NCBI GenBank assembly: GCA_013397865.1
Contig: VZTI01002652.1
Span: forward strand, 2,866,692-2,930,691
Direction: 5' to 3'
Source of the DNA: Struthidea cinerea
Lineage: Eukaryota; Chordata; Aves; Passeriformes; Corcoracidae
Length of the DNA stretch: 64,000 nucleotides
This document shows positions 37,101-49,872 of this stretch, one piece after another (position 1 is the stretch's first letter; each line of letters opens with the position of its first letter). The notes beneath the pieces were generated by a model. The model did not search any database and was not told the origin of the DNA. It was given only the letters and a program-made list of their open reading frames with translations. The translations under genes and the position numbers were made by a program.

Positions 37101-40100
37101 CTACCTCATGTAAGTCTGTGAGAGAGGAAGAGCCACATGGGGCCGTGCTGCTGCAGTAATGCTTGAGCACCTTTCTTTGGAGAGCAGTTGAGTATTCAGC
37201 CTCTGCAGGGGTGCCTGCCATGAGTAGACTGTGCATGGACAGCTTCTGGGGAGTTGGCAGGAGAGGACAGCAAAGCTTCACAGCATCAGAGTTTTTTCTT
37301 GAAAGGAAAACATTTTATTGTCCAGTTTTATGCCACTATTTGGTGCCGTAGTAATTTATCTCAAAGGACTGTGTCCAGGCTACTGATGCCAGGTGATGTG
37401 AAGTACAGCTAGACCAGAACTCTGGTGCCAAGGTGGTTTTGAAAAGCATCCAGTGTGAGCAAGAAGTGCCGGGATGATAATAAAACACTGCTTCTGAAGG
37501 CACTTCCAGGAATTAACAATCTATTTTAAATTTAAGAAATCTGACAGTTTTGTAAGGGTAATTTCTAGACTTCTGGGATACATCTACCAAAGAGCAAATG
37601 CTCTGGTTCTCTTCTAGAAATACTCATTGATGAATTTAAAATACCAGACTTACAATAGGAATCTGTATTACAGCAACAAAATCATGTATCTTTGTTATTG
37701 ATATCTTCATCTATTGGGAAGGATCCTACCAGCTACAGATTATCTTTTGACTCCTGTAGTTACCAAAAGCTCATCAGTGGCAAACAAGGCTAATGTGGAG
37801 TGTGAAGAAGTACACCACTGAGTCAGCAATCCTCCCCCTGCCTAATTCCAGCTGTTATATGATGTTAGTCTGGTATGGGAGTGACAGTTCTGCTACATTT
37901 AATTTCCCTAGGAAACATCAGAAAAGCAGGGGACAAAGGGAAATTAATTCAGCCATCGAGATTGTCACAAAAATTAGTAGTATGCTGAGAGAGATTGGTA
38001 CCAAATAGCAAATTTCAGAGCCAAATCTTGATGCCTGAAAACTTGAGAAGATTCTTAAATCAGGAGATTCGATTTAGCCAGTTCTAGAAGTACTTTAAAA
38101 CTTGCATAGAAGGTAGCCTTGCATTCCTCACCACCTCAAAATTTAGTGCTGGTTACTTTACAGTGAAAGCAGATTTATATTTTGCTGGTCTTGGAGTGAC
38201 TGATTTGCTGAACATCAGAAGATAGAATTTGCTATAAGAAATTGTTGGATCGATGATCTAACACATGAGTATGCTGTTACTGACAACGCGTGATGATTCA
38301 AAGGCAACAACACATCTTGCTGTGCCACCTCTTAGGAAATAATTTCTTCTTCTAGTGATCATCTTACACCATGAAGCATGAGATTTGATTACTGATACTT
38401 TAGCATGCATAACTACAAAGGTTGTTATTTTTAATGGAGTGGACAGCATGTCTCGTGAGAGGTATAAACACATCGTGTGCATTTGGAATACGATTGTAAT
38501 GATTTGGCTTACTCTAATACAGAAGACTTTGCTCAATTTGATTAGCTGATGATAATAAAGCATTGCTCAACAAATCAGCAGGATTCATAGTTAACATTTT
38601 TCATGAAGTCTCACTGTAAGGTAGGTAGTTTTCCTCTCAGTAATATGTGTACCTTGAGTAGCAGCAATTTCTGCTGAGAATGTCAGGCTTGGGAACAGCA
38701 GTGCGAAGTTGGATGTAACAGAAATGGCAGTTGCTTCACGGAAGAATTGGAATGACAGAGCACTATGATTTCGAGTGATCCATTGTTAAGTAATGAATTC
38801 TCCATTACCCCTTTTGGCCCTCTCTTCCATGGTGGTATTTTTGGCCAACTAGCTTGCAAATCAGAAGGACTGGTCTTCCACAAACATTTTCTTGTGTATT
38901 TATAACTGCTTCCTCAAAATGCTGTGCCAGTTGAATTCAGTTTTTGACGCTTAGGTGTTTCAGAAGTAGCAGCATGCTACAATTTCACATGCTGCCTCAG
39001 GAATTTTCTAGTTTGCATCTGTGTATTGTACAACTGCTCTGTCTCAGTTTAAACAACTGTGAGCAGAGACTGACAAACAAGCAGCTTCCTTCAGCTTGCT
39101 GCAAGCTGGCATCACATTTTAAACTGTGGTTGACTTCAGTTACCAGCTATAAGAGCAGCCAGGCAGGAATTAAGTGATGTAGACATCTCCTTAATGCAAC
39201 TCTTTAAATGTAAATACAGTTGCAACAGTTGATCTTCAAGCCAGTTTTGTTATGACAGTGCCCTTTGGTAGATGTCTCCTTTTCTGGAGATAATCAAAAC
39301 CCACCTGGAGGCAACTTATTCTGAGCTCAAAGGCTGCAAAGGTGCAACCCACCTCTGGTTGGTTTTTTTTATTTAATTCTGAGTTTTTATATGAAATGAA
39401 AGAGCTAGAATAACTCCAGAATGGACTAGAAGCACAAGATAAACCTCTTTTCTCATATTGTTCATGAATTATTTCAGAACACAGAATGTGTGTGATTTGC
39501 TGTTGAGCTGTAATCTCCACACAGAGTGTCAGTAAAGTTGAGGACTCCTGTCACTTTTGGTCCCATACCTGGCTCTGTAGTTTGATTTCCCAGAGTGATC
39601 AATTCGAGGCAATTTACAGCCTGAGTGCTGGATTCACACCCTATCTGGTGTGGCCTACACGTAAACCATCCTACTGCTAAAGATAATATTCTTATTGATC
39701 TTCAACGTAAGGGAAAATCCTTCAACATTTGGCTTAATTCCAAGCCCAGAGGGATTTATTTATTTTTTGGCTCTTCTCAGACAAATGATCCAAATGGGAA
39801 AATCCTACAGAGCCCTCTCCTGTCTGCTCTGATTTCAGCCACGACTTTAAAGCTGGCCACAGTATTTGCGATTCGTGGGACCCTTCTCAAGCCCCCTCTT
39901 CTTCCTGGCATATCTTCAAAATCTTGGAGTACTTGAATAGATGAAGTTATTAAAAAAAATGAATTTAAAAAGTCCAGTTGTGCTCTCCACCACCAAGATT
40001 TTTGGACCTTCAATTTCAGTGAAACTGAATAGAAGTTACAAGCTGCCTACTCTTAAACATTTATGTCATTTTAAGGCATAGTTTTTTCTCGCTCTTCCTG

Positions 40101-41870
40101 CCCCCTCACTTCTTTTTGATGGCTTTCTTGTTTAGTACTTTTTGAATCCAGTCCCCACATTTATAGATCCCAGTGGAATGTTTTACCCACGTGTCTGCCT
40201 ACCCACGCCAGCCTTTGATTTTTACAGAGACCTGTATCAGTGCCTGCATTTACAGTATCGCAAACGGAATTAAAAACCAAATTGAATCACACCTTGTGGC
40301 CACCTCAATCCAAATGCTGCAAGTATGAGGACCATAAGTTATTACGCAGAAAATCTTATTTTCTTCAGATATGCAGACCAAATGTTCTGTGTCTGTTTCA
40401 CCTTTTCTTCATTTCTCCTTATTTGAAATTAGAGCGACAATGGATATAGAGCATGCCTGGCTGCCTGTGTCTGGCAGGATTTCGGTCATCTATGAATTCA
40501 TATTGCTTTTTTAATACTGCTGATAAGTGATTTGTTCTATTTCTAGACCATCTAGGAGATACAGAAGATGCATTGCACAGTATGATCAATGCGGTGGCCA
40601 AGCTTACATTGACATGACTTTACAAATAACCTACTGTTACCAGATCTACACAGAGAATTAGGAAATGCAAAATTTTAAGATGTCTTGTAACCAGGTTTCT
40701 TTTCCAGACTGGATGTTGAGATCAGGTATTGATTTGTTATCTAAAGTAGGTGAGGAGTAAGGTGAGTGGTGTTATGATGCACTACTTACAATGCCATTCT
40801 GGAGACTTTTTTCAGTTGATTTTTAGTGTTCAGTGGATTGCCCATTGAGGGGCCCTGTCCTTTACTCTTGAAAGGAGACTTGTGTGCTTCTGGACCACCA
40901 AAGCAATACCGGATGGCAATTATTCTCTCCTGGATAGAAGTGCTGTTGAGAGAGTGCTAATTTCAATCATCTTGCCCTGTTACCATCACTCAGCCCTTTC
41001 CAGTTCACACCAGTAAACGTGCTCATACTTACTGCGGCAGCACTAACAACCACAGGGGAAAGACCCCAGCCTTTTGTGCCAGAGCCTCTCTGCCCTCACC
41101 CATGTGGTTTAGTGTTTCAAACTGTTTCATTAACCACTCTTTTGACAGCTTCTCAGCTCAGCAATGTGTAAGGCTGCAGCTGTAGTAGGTGTTTCTGAAA
41201 TTCTCCCTGATGCAAAGAAATTGCGTAGCAAATCTGCTGCCTCTTTACTACAAAATGCTGCTTCTAATCCCTGCTAAACCAGCTGATTTGCTAAAAGAAT
41301 TTCTAGTTATTTATTTTTATGTCTTTCATTATTGGTTGTTCATAATCACTCTCAGCCTTCCAATTTTCATGCCCCAACATTTTATTTGTTCTAGTTCATA
41401 TTCCCTTTCTATTGGCTTCAGTTGGGCTGAAGTTGAGTCTTTGGGTTTTCTTTTTTTTTTTTTTTTCTTGAAAGGCACCTGTTTGGCTTGAACAATATCT
41501 TGCAATTTAACCATTTTATTGCTTTCCCCCATACTTTCCTGCCTTCTCTCCCTAAAGAACACCTCTTTTTTTGTGCTCTCCATGATTACAATCAAGTTTC
41601 TTAAATAGCTTCCACGCTGAGTCTAAAGATTTTAATTTCCTTGCTTTAAAGTTTTTTTAGTATCTACTGCACTTAAGCACAAAGTTTCTCTTCTCTGGCG
41701 CTGGTCAATGTGATGAGCTCCTCCCTGCGACGCTGGAGGCCAGAGTGTGGCCTTACACACAAGGGCCAGGTCCTCCCTGACCTTCTCCTGATCACCTCTT
41801 CCCTCAGCTCCAGCCTGGCCTAGTGCTTGGATAAATGAATCTAATGGGAAACTGCCCGAGGGGGTGAAGG
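31883..41870. other. Intergenic, no gene recognised
   Basis: About 10 kb without a supported gene. It includes T runs at 32107-32120, 34297-34311 and 41451-41466 and the AAT microsatellite listed separately. Open frames of 60-140 codons here lack recognisable domains. Confidence 0.65.
34156..34199 (+). repeat. (AAT)n microsatellite
   Basis: About 15 perfect units over 44 bases; likely variable in length between individuals. Confidence 0.95.
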
Positions 41871-41991
41871 AAAAAAAAAAAAAAAACAAACAAAAAAAAA
41901 AAAACCCCAAACAAACAAAAAAAACACAAAAAAACAAAAAAAAAAAAAAAAAAAAAACAAAACACAAACAACAAAAAAAACCCCAACAAAC
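41871..41991. repeat. A-rich low-complexity tract
   Basis: About 120 bases of A runs broken by C. It may be a decayed poly-A tail, but I recognise no retrotransposed body on its 5' side. Confidence 0.85.
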
Positions 41992-44900
41992 CACCAATAT
42001 GGAGTTTTCTGACAGCCTTGGCAGTAGGCACAACCAGATCTTCATCCCCAGCACCTGGTGTGGGACTTGAAGTATTTCAGTGTTTCTTGCCTGACTCCTC
42101 AGACTGAGACGGGTTGGGTTTCAGACCTCGCCTGTACCTGAATGCTACTACAAGATGGACGAAAAGTGCAGGTTCTCCTGATGTACTGGGAGCAGAACAA
42201 AACCTGTTTAGCCAAAATCCTTATTCCTCTGTAAGAGCTGCACTCTGACTGTTGGTCTGAGGAGAACTGGAAGGTCTTGGAATAGGAAATTCTATGAAAA
42301 ACCCTGAGCTGGCAGGAGCGACTTCAAGCTTGTCTGCATGGATCCTGACACTAGTTACCTGCAGCCCACCCAAACCATAGTGTGCTTTTATGGGGGCACA
42401 GCGAGTCAGGTGTGAGGATGGCTCTGATGAATAAAATCATAGGAGATCTCCATAGTTTTCCAGGCAGAATAATTGGGATCAGAAGATCTGGAAACAACAG
42501 AAATGTGATGTGCACGGACTTGTTTTTATTTTCCATTGGTGCTTTTTAATTTTTCTTACTACTAGACTGTAAGCGATAACGCTCCAGGGAAAAGCCAAGC
42601 ATGTGTTTTAAATCTCCTTCTGCATTACTCTTGCACCTCAATTAATTTTTTTCTCTGGATTGGGACTGCATTGAAATGAACTCCCTCTAAATCAAAACGA
42701 CTGGGCACCTGAAAATTTGCACCTGTGACTTCCAGAAACAATTTTACAGAGTTTGACATTGCCAGGCAAAGATGCTACACTAACACCCTAGGCATCCGTA
42801 CTGACACCGGGCACCCACGGACAGCTGCCTCTCTGGCTCCTGGCTGCCCATGAAGGCTACTGGGATCAAGAGAAACATTTTCTCAGCAGGTGCCTTGTGC
42901 ACTGTCCCTTCTTCCTTTATGTGCATCCCTTGGTGAGCTCAATGCAGCAGAGGCTATTTGCAATCATGTAACTAGCAGCATGAAGACTCACTGATATTTG
43001 GGACACACAGGCCTTATTGCTCTGGAGTAGGCACTTCTCTTTTGTCACGAGGCTGGGTGACTCCACCCTGCCACAACTCCAGAATGAAATGTGAGTGGTG
43101 ACACCTGAGGAGTGGATAACTGGTGTCAGGAGAAACTATTTTGGAGGGAAAAGCTGTGGGTGGATTTTGTAGTTGTCCAAGATTGGCTGTCATTAAGGTG
43201 TGTAAGAATTCAGGTGGGGCTGAGTTGGTGGTGGTGGTGGTGTGCTGCTGGCTTTGGCTGAGCATCACTGGTGCCAAAGAAGTCAGCAGGGGCTAACAGA
43301 GTGGGAGAAGCCACTCTGGAGTATGTGCATCCATATGGAAGAGTTTTATTTTGACCCTTTGAAGCCCTCATTTTGCTCGTTTCTGGTGTTTAGTGAATAG
43401 TAAGAACTGATACTTGGAGGCAGAGCATGCAAATATAACATGGCAGAAAGAGGACACTGGCTTCCCCTCCTCAAAATGCCAAGAGACTCTTGGTGGAAAA
43501 GAATAAGCATAAGTCCAGAAAATTCAGGAAATTTGTAAACTTGGGAGTGTGGTTCCACAAAGACTTCAATGTACATATTTCTCAGGTTTTAAGGCAGCTC
43601 TTTTCTAGAGTTCAAGTCTTTCCTGTCAAGGACTGAATGAAGAAAACAGATGTCAGTGCTTTGCAGCCTGAATCCAAATTATGCAGTTCCAGATTGGCTC
43701 CATTTTCCTTCTCTCTGCATTGTTACCTTGATAATATCTAGCTCTATTTTCAGTGCTTAGTTTATTTTTTTGCCATTTTCTAGTGCCAGAGCACAAAGTC
43801 TTAACCTTAAACAAATTTTTATAACCAGGTTCCAAACCCCTCAAACAAGTTATTTGATTGAAAGTACTGCTTTGACTGGATCTGTGCTAGCAGGGGCTGC
43901 AATGATGCATAATAGCACTGAGTGCTGTGACTGGTCTCTATTACTACCCAAAGGAAATCCAGAGTGTAGAACTTTAGCAAGCTACAATTGCCCCATGGGC
44001 AATGGGATCGTGCTTACTAGAAGGATCTCTTCATCATTCTTGCAAGGTAAGACACAGAAAATAAATTACAGGTTTTTGTAATGACTCTTTATCATTGCAG
44101 CAATGCCATGGCCAGTCTGGACTAGTAATGAGTTTAGGTGACTCCCTAGTTTTGTTACATTCCTGTGCCGTAAAAGTTTATGTAATTGAACCTCTGTGTT
44201 TTTATTACCAAACTTTCCTGGCTTCAACATGATACGAGGCAGTTCATGGGCTAGGGGAGCATGGATCAGCTTTAATTGTTTCAGATTCCCATACGCTGTC
44301 CCTCCTCCTCCACCCCGTCTCTCCAGAGGTGCCTCTGGGTCGAAGTTGAATTGAAAAGTCATTTAACATAAATGCTTTAGCATGCCTTGGTCCCCCAGGT
44401 ACAGTGGGCAAGGTACCAAACTTCCAGGCATTTTAGGAACATCGTGAGGATGGTGTGCCATAGCAACAGTGCTGCTGGCTGCAGTCTTGGCTTGCATGCT
44501 TTCCTTCAGCAATGCTGGAATTCCTCCTGTACTTTAAACAAGAACAGACGCTGTTCTCTAGGCTTCCTTCCATAAATATAAACAAACTGGGTCAAACTCT
44601 TTCCTCAGTTGCACTGAAGTAAATCAGAAGTAATTCCACTGACAGCCATGAACGTTGCAGTGAAGTTACACAGGCAGAGGGCAGAATTCAGACTACTCTG
44701 CTTGCCTGCGTTTGTTAAAGCCGTCACTGCCAGCCAAGCTGAAATGCTCATTTACTGCAGCACATGGATAGCATTATTATTACTACAGACTTTGGGTGGA
44801 AGTCAGTGGTTAAACACCTGAAATCTCAGTAGACAAAAGAAAAGACTATAAAGTTTTATGACTGCAGAGTAGGAGATTGCAACATGTAGGTTCGATTAAA

Positions 44901-47900
44901 AAAAAAATCAGAAACTATGTTATATTACATACTTTAGAGGTTTTGTCACTGAGTTGATTAGTATGACTTAGTTATTAGCTGTTACTAGAAGCTTTCCACT
45001 GAGAAATGGAATTAGAAATACCAGTTGCTGTATTTTTATTCACAATCCTGTTGAATTAATCTCAGTCTCCCAGATGCGAGAGTCCTAAGAGAACAAGTCC
45101 TAAGGCTGTTTTGCAGGCTGAAATATTTGCCTATTTCTTTGTGGAGGGAAAAAATGCAATCTGTAGAGAGAAAACTGTGTTTTGTAACAGCTGGGCTTCA
45201 GATGCACACACCAGAGCAGAAAGGGACGAGGGCTGTCAGCCACATTTGTCCTTGGCAGATGTAATTTCGGGGACTGGGATACTTATTTTCCCAGGCCAGC
45301 ACCAGTACCTTGGTTTCTAACTCTCTTTGGCACCCCCTGACTTTATCCTATCCCTTTGGTTTCCCTTCTCTTTTCTCTGCCACCCTTACAGTTCTCCTTC
45401 ACTCTGCACCCCCTCTTCAAGCCCTGTGACAGCAACCCTGAGCACTAGAGAAAGGCAAGGGATTAGATAAGAAAACATTCATGCACAAGAATTCACAGGT
45501 AGACACATTCCTGAAACATATTTAACATATATATTTTTTTTTTACCTTGCAGCTAGATCATATACTTCTTTTAAAAAGTCAGGTTTTTGTCCAGTGTCTG
45601 ACTGGACAAATTCAGGTATGTTCAGTGCCAGCACATACATGAGAAGGTGTCAAAATGGTGGCCGAAGGTGTTGATGCTGAACATACCTGAATTTGCTACT
45701 CAGAAGAGCCTAACATCAAAACAGAAAAGAGCCTTCATCCTGACTAGAGTGACTTCATTAGAAATACAAAATAACGCTTTTAGGCAATTGTATGTGTATC
45801 TGTCCAGCCCCACTCCTATACAAAGCCCTCTGCTCCTTCCTCTTTCTTCAGTTTTCCGATCTTATCCTGTGTATTTTTAGCCAGTACAACCAGTGAGATC
45901 CAGCCTCTACCTGAACTGGGCTCCATTAGGTAAGTCCACGGGGTTATGACATTTAAAGACAGGAAAAGCACACAAAGTAATTTGAGAGGGTAAGTTAAGA
46001 ATTCAGATGAGCTTTTGAAGGTGTGGCAGCCCCCAAATCAGCCCACCCCAGTGAGTCTGACTTGTACTGGTTGCAATGGACAAGCGTTGATGTTCCTCCA
46101 GCCTCTCTTAAAGCGAGCAACTGGGCTAACGGGCAGCTGACAGCCTCAGCTAATGCAGAGGGATCCTGCTGAGTCCTGCTTTTTGACCTGATCCTGGGAG
46201 CCCTTGATTAGAGCACAAAACATGGATAATGTGAGCTTTCAATTGTTTTCACATTTGTACTTGAGCATGGTGTGCCCAAGGGAGACTTGTGGATGTTTAC
46301 GAGTTCACTGGTAATCTTATTTTATCCAGTTTTATTACTGACTGAAAAGTCAGGGTTGAGGGGATTTTTTTCCAGTCATGGTTTTTCTGGTGGACAAATA
46401 CAAAGACCCTTTTGACATGGGAAATGATGTTATATTTTCTTTTAAAAAGAGTAAATTTTATTGTGTGCCAAGCCAGTTTATAAATGTGGTCTCTGTAACT
46501 AGCACTTTTAATTACAGGGGGAAAAAAGGAATTAGTTCATTAATGCTGTGAAAACGAACAGTGACCTACCTGCCAAATGGCAAGGTGGAAATAATTAATC
46601 TGGTCAATTAAAAAGAAACTGATAAATTAAAATGCAAAGCCTTCCATGTGGTGCATTAAATTAGAGTTGCAATTTCCAGAATATGTGTTTATTGTCAGAC
46701 TTGATCCTTTCTTTTCTTTTCCTTACTTTTCTTGCCTGCCTCAATTCTGTGTTTGGCAAGTCCTGTTAGTGAGTTCTTTGGCATTTTGTGCTAACGTATA
46801 AATTCCTACGCCCAGGCGTATTTTGCAAAAGAGAGTTTGCAAGATCAAGCTCTTTATGAAATCCAACTGATAAAATGCACGTGCCTTGTTTTTTATTGTC
46901 ATCTTACAAACCTCTCTATTCCCTTTGCTTTGCTTTGCGTTGCTTGTTTTCCCACCGTTAAATGTCACTTGCCTTTCCTTGGGCTTTAAATGACCCGGGC
47001 ATGGGGCTGAATTGCTGGGGTCACCTCAATCAATTTATGACCTTAAAAATCCGATCCACACAGAAACTACTGAGCTGATGGGGCTGAACCCTAAAGTATA
47101 CAGCGTATTTGCTCCACAGAACTGGAAATAGTAAAACAGTTTCTTTTCTATAAATATCAGTAACTCCTCTTGACATTTACAAGTACATAGTATTTTTTTA
47201 CACACTGCATGATCTCAAAAGTGCTTAACAGATCAGTGAACTGTGTATCTGCTCAGCATTTGTAACTACAAAGCCATTATGTGCCCTGCACTGTCCCTCA
47301 CAAAAGCTCACGACATTTGCATTAGCTCCTGTCCATCTCAAGGCCATAAATTGCACTAAGAAATATGGGCTACTTACTGAATGGTTGACCAGTGCTCTGA
47401 TGCAGCCTATGGGAAAATATGAATGTTATTGTTTACTTTAACTAGGGCATATATCATACAGAGCCAAGGACTTCTCGTTTGTTAAGATGAGAGTTGCTCT
47501 CCTCAGAAATACTTTGGGGCATGTCCCACTGCTAAGAAAAAATCAAACTGAAAACCAAAAGCTAGGCAGAGGATGATCTGCAAGTTTTATATCTGAAGTG
47601 CTAGAACTGGCGAGCATTAAAAATACAGAGGGGGAGCCAAGTCAGATGTTTCTGTGATGTGGTAAAAATAAGCAGTGCATGTTATAGCCTCTTCAGAAGG
47701 TGTGTGTTTGCCTTGTGAGAGGTAACAGTACTAGATGGAATAAACAGCTGTGGCCAGAAATCAAATTGCTGGCAGTTCAGCAGCTCTGGTCCTCCTTCCC
47801 CAAAACTACAAATCACCAGGGGGATTTCCCTCAGCCCGGCTCTTGCCAGCAGGTCTGCAAAATCACCAGACAGCCCCCACCACATGGTTTTAACTCCTGA

Positions 47901-49808
47901 ACGCTCGTATACGTCAATTACGTTTCCTCACTAAAGCCGTAAGACATCATGATTCAGAGCTGAATTACACACTCTATACCCATTTTTCTTATCCAAACCA
48001 GCATATCATTGCCTGTGTCCAGCTGGGAATTTCCTTCTGGAGAGGAGGGACACAAGAAGCTCCTATGAGTGACCAAATACAGAGTGAGGCAAGGGATAAC
48101 AAATTTATTTACTGTAAATGAGCACAGAAAATGTGAAATCTACCCCGAGGTATAAAACTTGCAAAACTCTTTCAAAATCATGAGGTTTCTCAACACCTCT
48201 GTCAGCTTCTGCTGTAATGGCCCTATAAAAACTGAGATGGGTGTCCATTGCTGCATGATGAAAGCTCTCCCAATTAAAAAGATAAATCCTCAAAAGCAAT
48301 TAAGACGTTGCTGAGACTACATATGTGTGGGAGGCTGTCCTAACATGACAAGTTGTACAAGCATTGTTAAACTCAAGGGAAATCCCAGCCACCCATTCTT
48401 GGACTTTGTCCTGCTGGCTTGCAAGGCTTGCTCTCCTCTCATCCTTCTGTCTTTCCACCAGCCTGTGCCCAGGGAGTGTTGTGTGTCACATATAGTCCCA
48501 TCTCAGATTCAGATGTCCACCCAAGCTGATGAGACCATCTTATGCTTCCTGAGCATGTAATGAAGTGCTCTTGTGTGTCATGAGCTTAGGTTGTGTGACA
48601 GAAACCATGCTACTCCTCCTCATCCCTGTGTGTTTTGCCTCAGTGCTTTGCTGCCACAAAGTTGTGGTCATGTATTTGGTGAGACTGGCTCTAGTGTTGC
48701 ATATAACAGCAGAACAGGTGTGGGAATAAAAAAATCCCAATTTGTGTTTCATGAAAGCACCTGTTTTCAAACCCACAGCTGAAGGATTGAAGAAGAGACT
48801 GTTTAAGATGGACAATAAACTGAGCTATTAAAAACGTACTGTCAACAGCCCAGTAAGCTCAGCATTCCATTTGCAAGGCCCAAAGCAGGAGATGAAGGTC
48901 TACTCTGCAGGCATCAGGATGCTGCTGTCTGGCCCCAGGAACCATAGCCTGGCCAGCTCCTTGCTCTGCACAGGGGTGAGCAACCTTGCAAGAGCAGCTA
49001 CGTAGCCCCAGCACAGATGTGCACTTTCAGGTGGTGTCTCAGCATGCCATATCCTAAGGCACAAATTCCCATAGGTATTTGGGAACCTCTTGCTGAAATG
49101 GTGAAGCTCAGGTGCCTACATGCCATGCAGATCTTGGCCAGAGGGCTCTGTTGCTTCATCCACAGTTGCTTCACCCCTGACTTTGGACCAGAGAAGGAAG
49201 TGGCAGAAGGGGTGTGATGATCCTTAAAAACCACTTCTGTGGTCAGAACCCAGCCTCAGTGCCTGCATGGGTCAGGTCCCACTTCCCTATCCCTGGGAAG
49301 AGCTGCTGCCCACTGCACTGGGTGTGTCCCTGCCATGGGCAATCCCTTCTGGGGGACAAAGGAGTGGAGGGGAGGACACATGCAGCAGTGGCTAAGCTGC
49401 CACAGTGTCGCAACCGCGTGATCCAAACCTGAGTTGCATTTGGCCTTCCCTGCTTATGAATATTTGTATTTTTCCAACAGGCAGTGCCTCCTTATGCTAT
49501 CTCTATTTGAGCCTTCCTCCTTTGCTTTTGTGTCCCGTTGCACCCATGCTGTACTTGTCCTCATTTCAAAACCTAAACACGTGCCTCTGAGCAAGCTTTC
49601 AGGCTGTGGCATGTTTTATGTGTCTTTATTAGCTCCAAAGCTGGAGTGAGATTACATGATGTCTAGATTTCCTTGCAGTCAAACTTAATATCCTGAGAAA
49701 TGGGAAATTTTACTGAAATCCTGCAGCACTGGCCAGGGTGTGGGAGGGTCCACCCCGCTGTTTCCATGCCTGTGTTGTTGCCATGGTTGTGCAGAATTAT
49801 CTGGCTTG

Positions 49809-49810
<2 letters not shown>
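41992..49810. other. Intergenic, no gene recognised
   Basis: No recognised protein, RNA gene or mobile element. It contains a short GGT run near 43227, the inverted repeat at 45607-45695, and an AT-rich repeat-free stretch at about 46440-46980 with TAATTA-type sites that could be a conserved regulatory element. Confidence 0.6.
45607..45695. repeat. 19-bp perfect inverted repeat with 51-bp spacer
   Basis: The arm caaattcaggtatgttcag (45607-45625) is exactly repeated as its reverse complement ctgaacatacctgaatttg (45677-45695). The bases just outside do not pair. A smaller inverted pair, gtccag/ctggac, lies immediately to the left (45589-45607). It could be the end pieces of a tiny DNA transposon, an RNA hairpin, or a local inverted duplication. 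Confidence 0.85.

Positions 49811-49871
<61 letters not shown>
49811..49871. repeat. 61-base poly-T tract
   Basis: Unbroken run of 61 T, the longest homopolymer in the window. Length in the assembly may be unreliable. If it is the tail of a - strand insertion, the body would lie to the right, where nothing is recognised. Confidence 0.9.

Positions 49872-49872
<1 letters not shown>

Noticed and set aside
41632..42054. 140-codon Phe-rich frame on the - strand
   Set aside because: It is the translation of the A-rich low-complexity tract.
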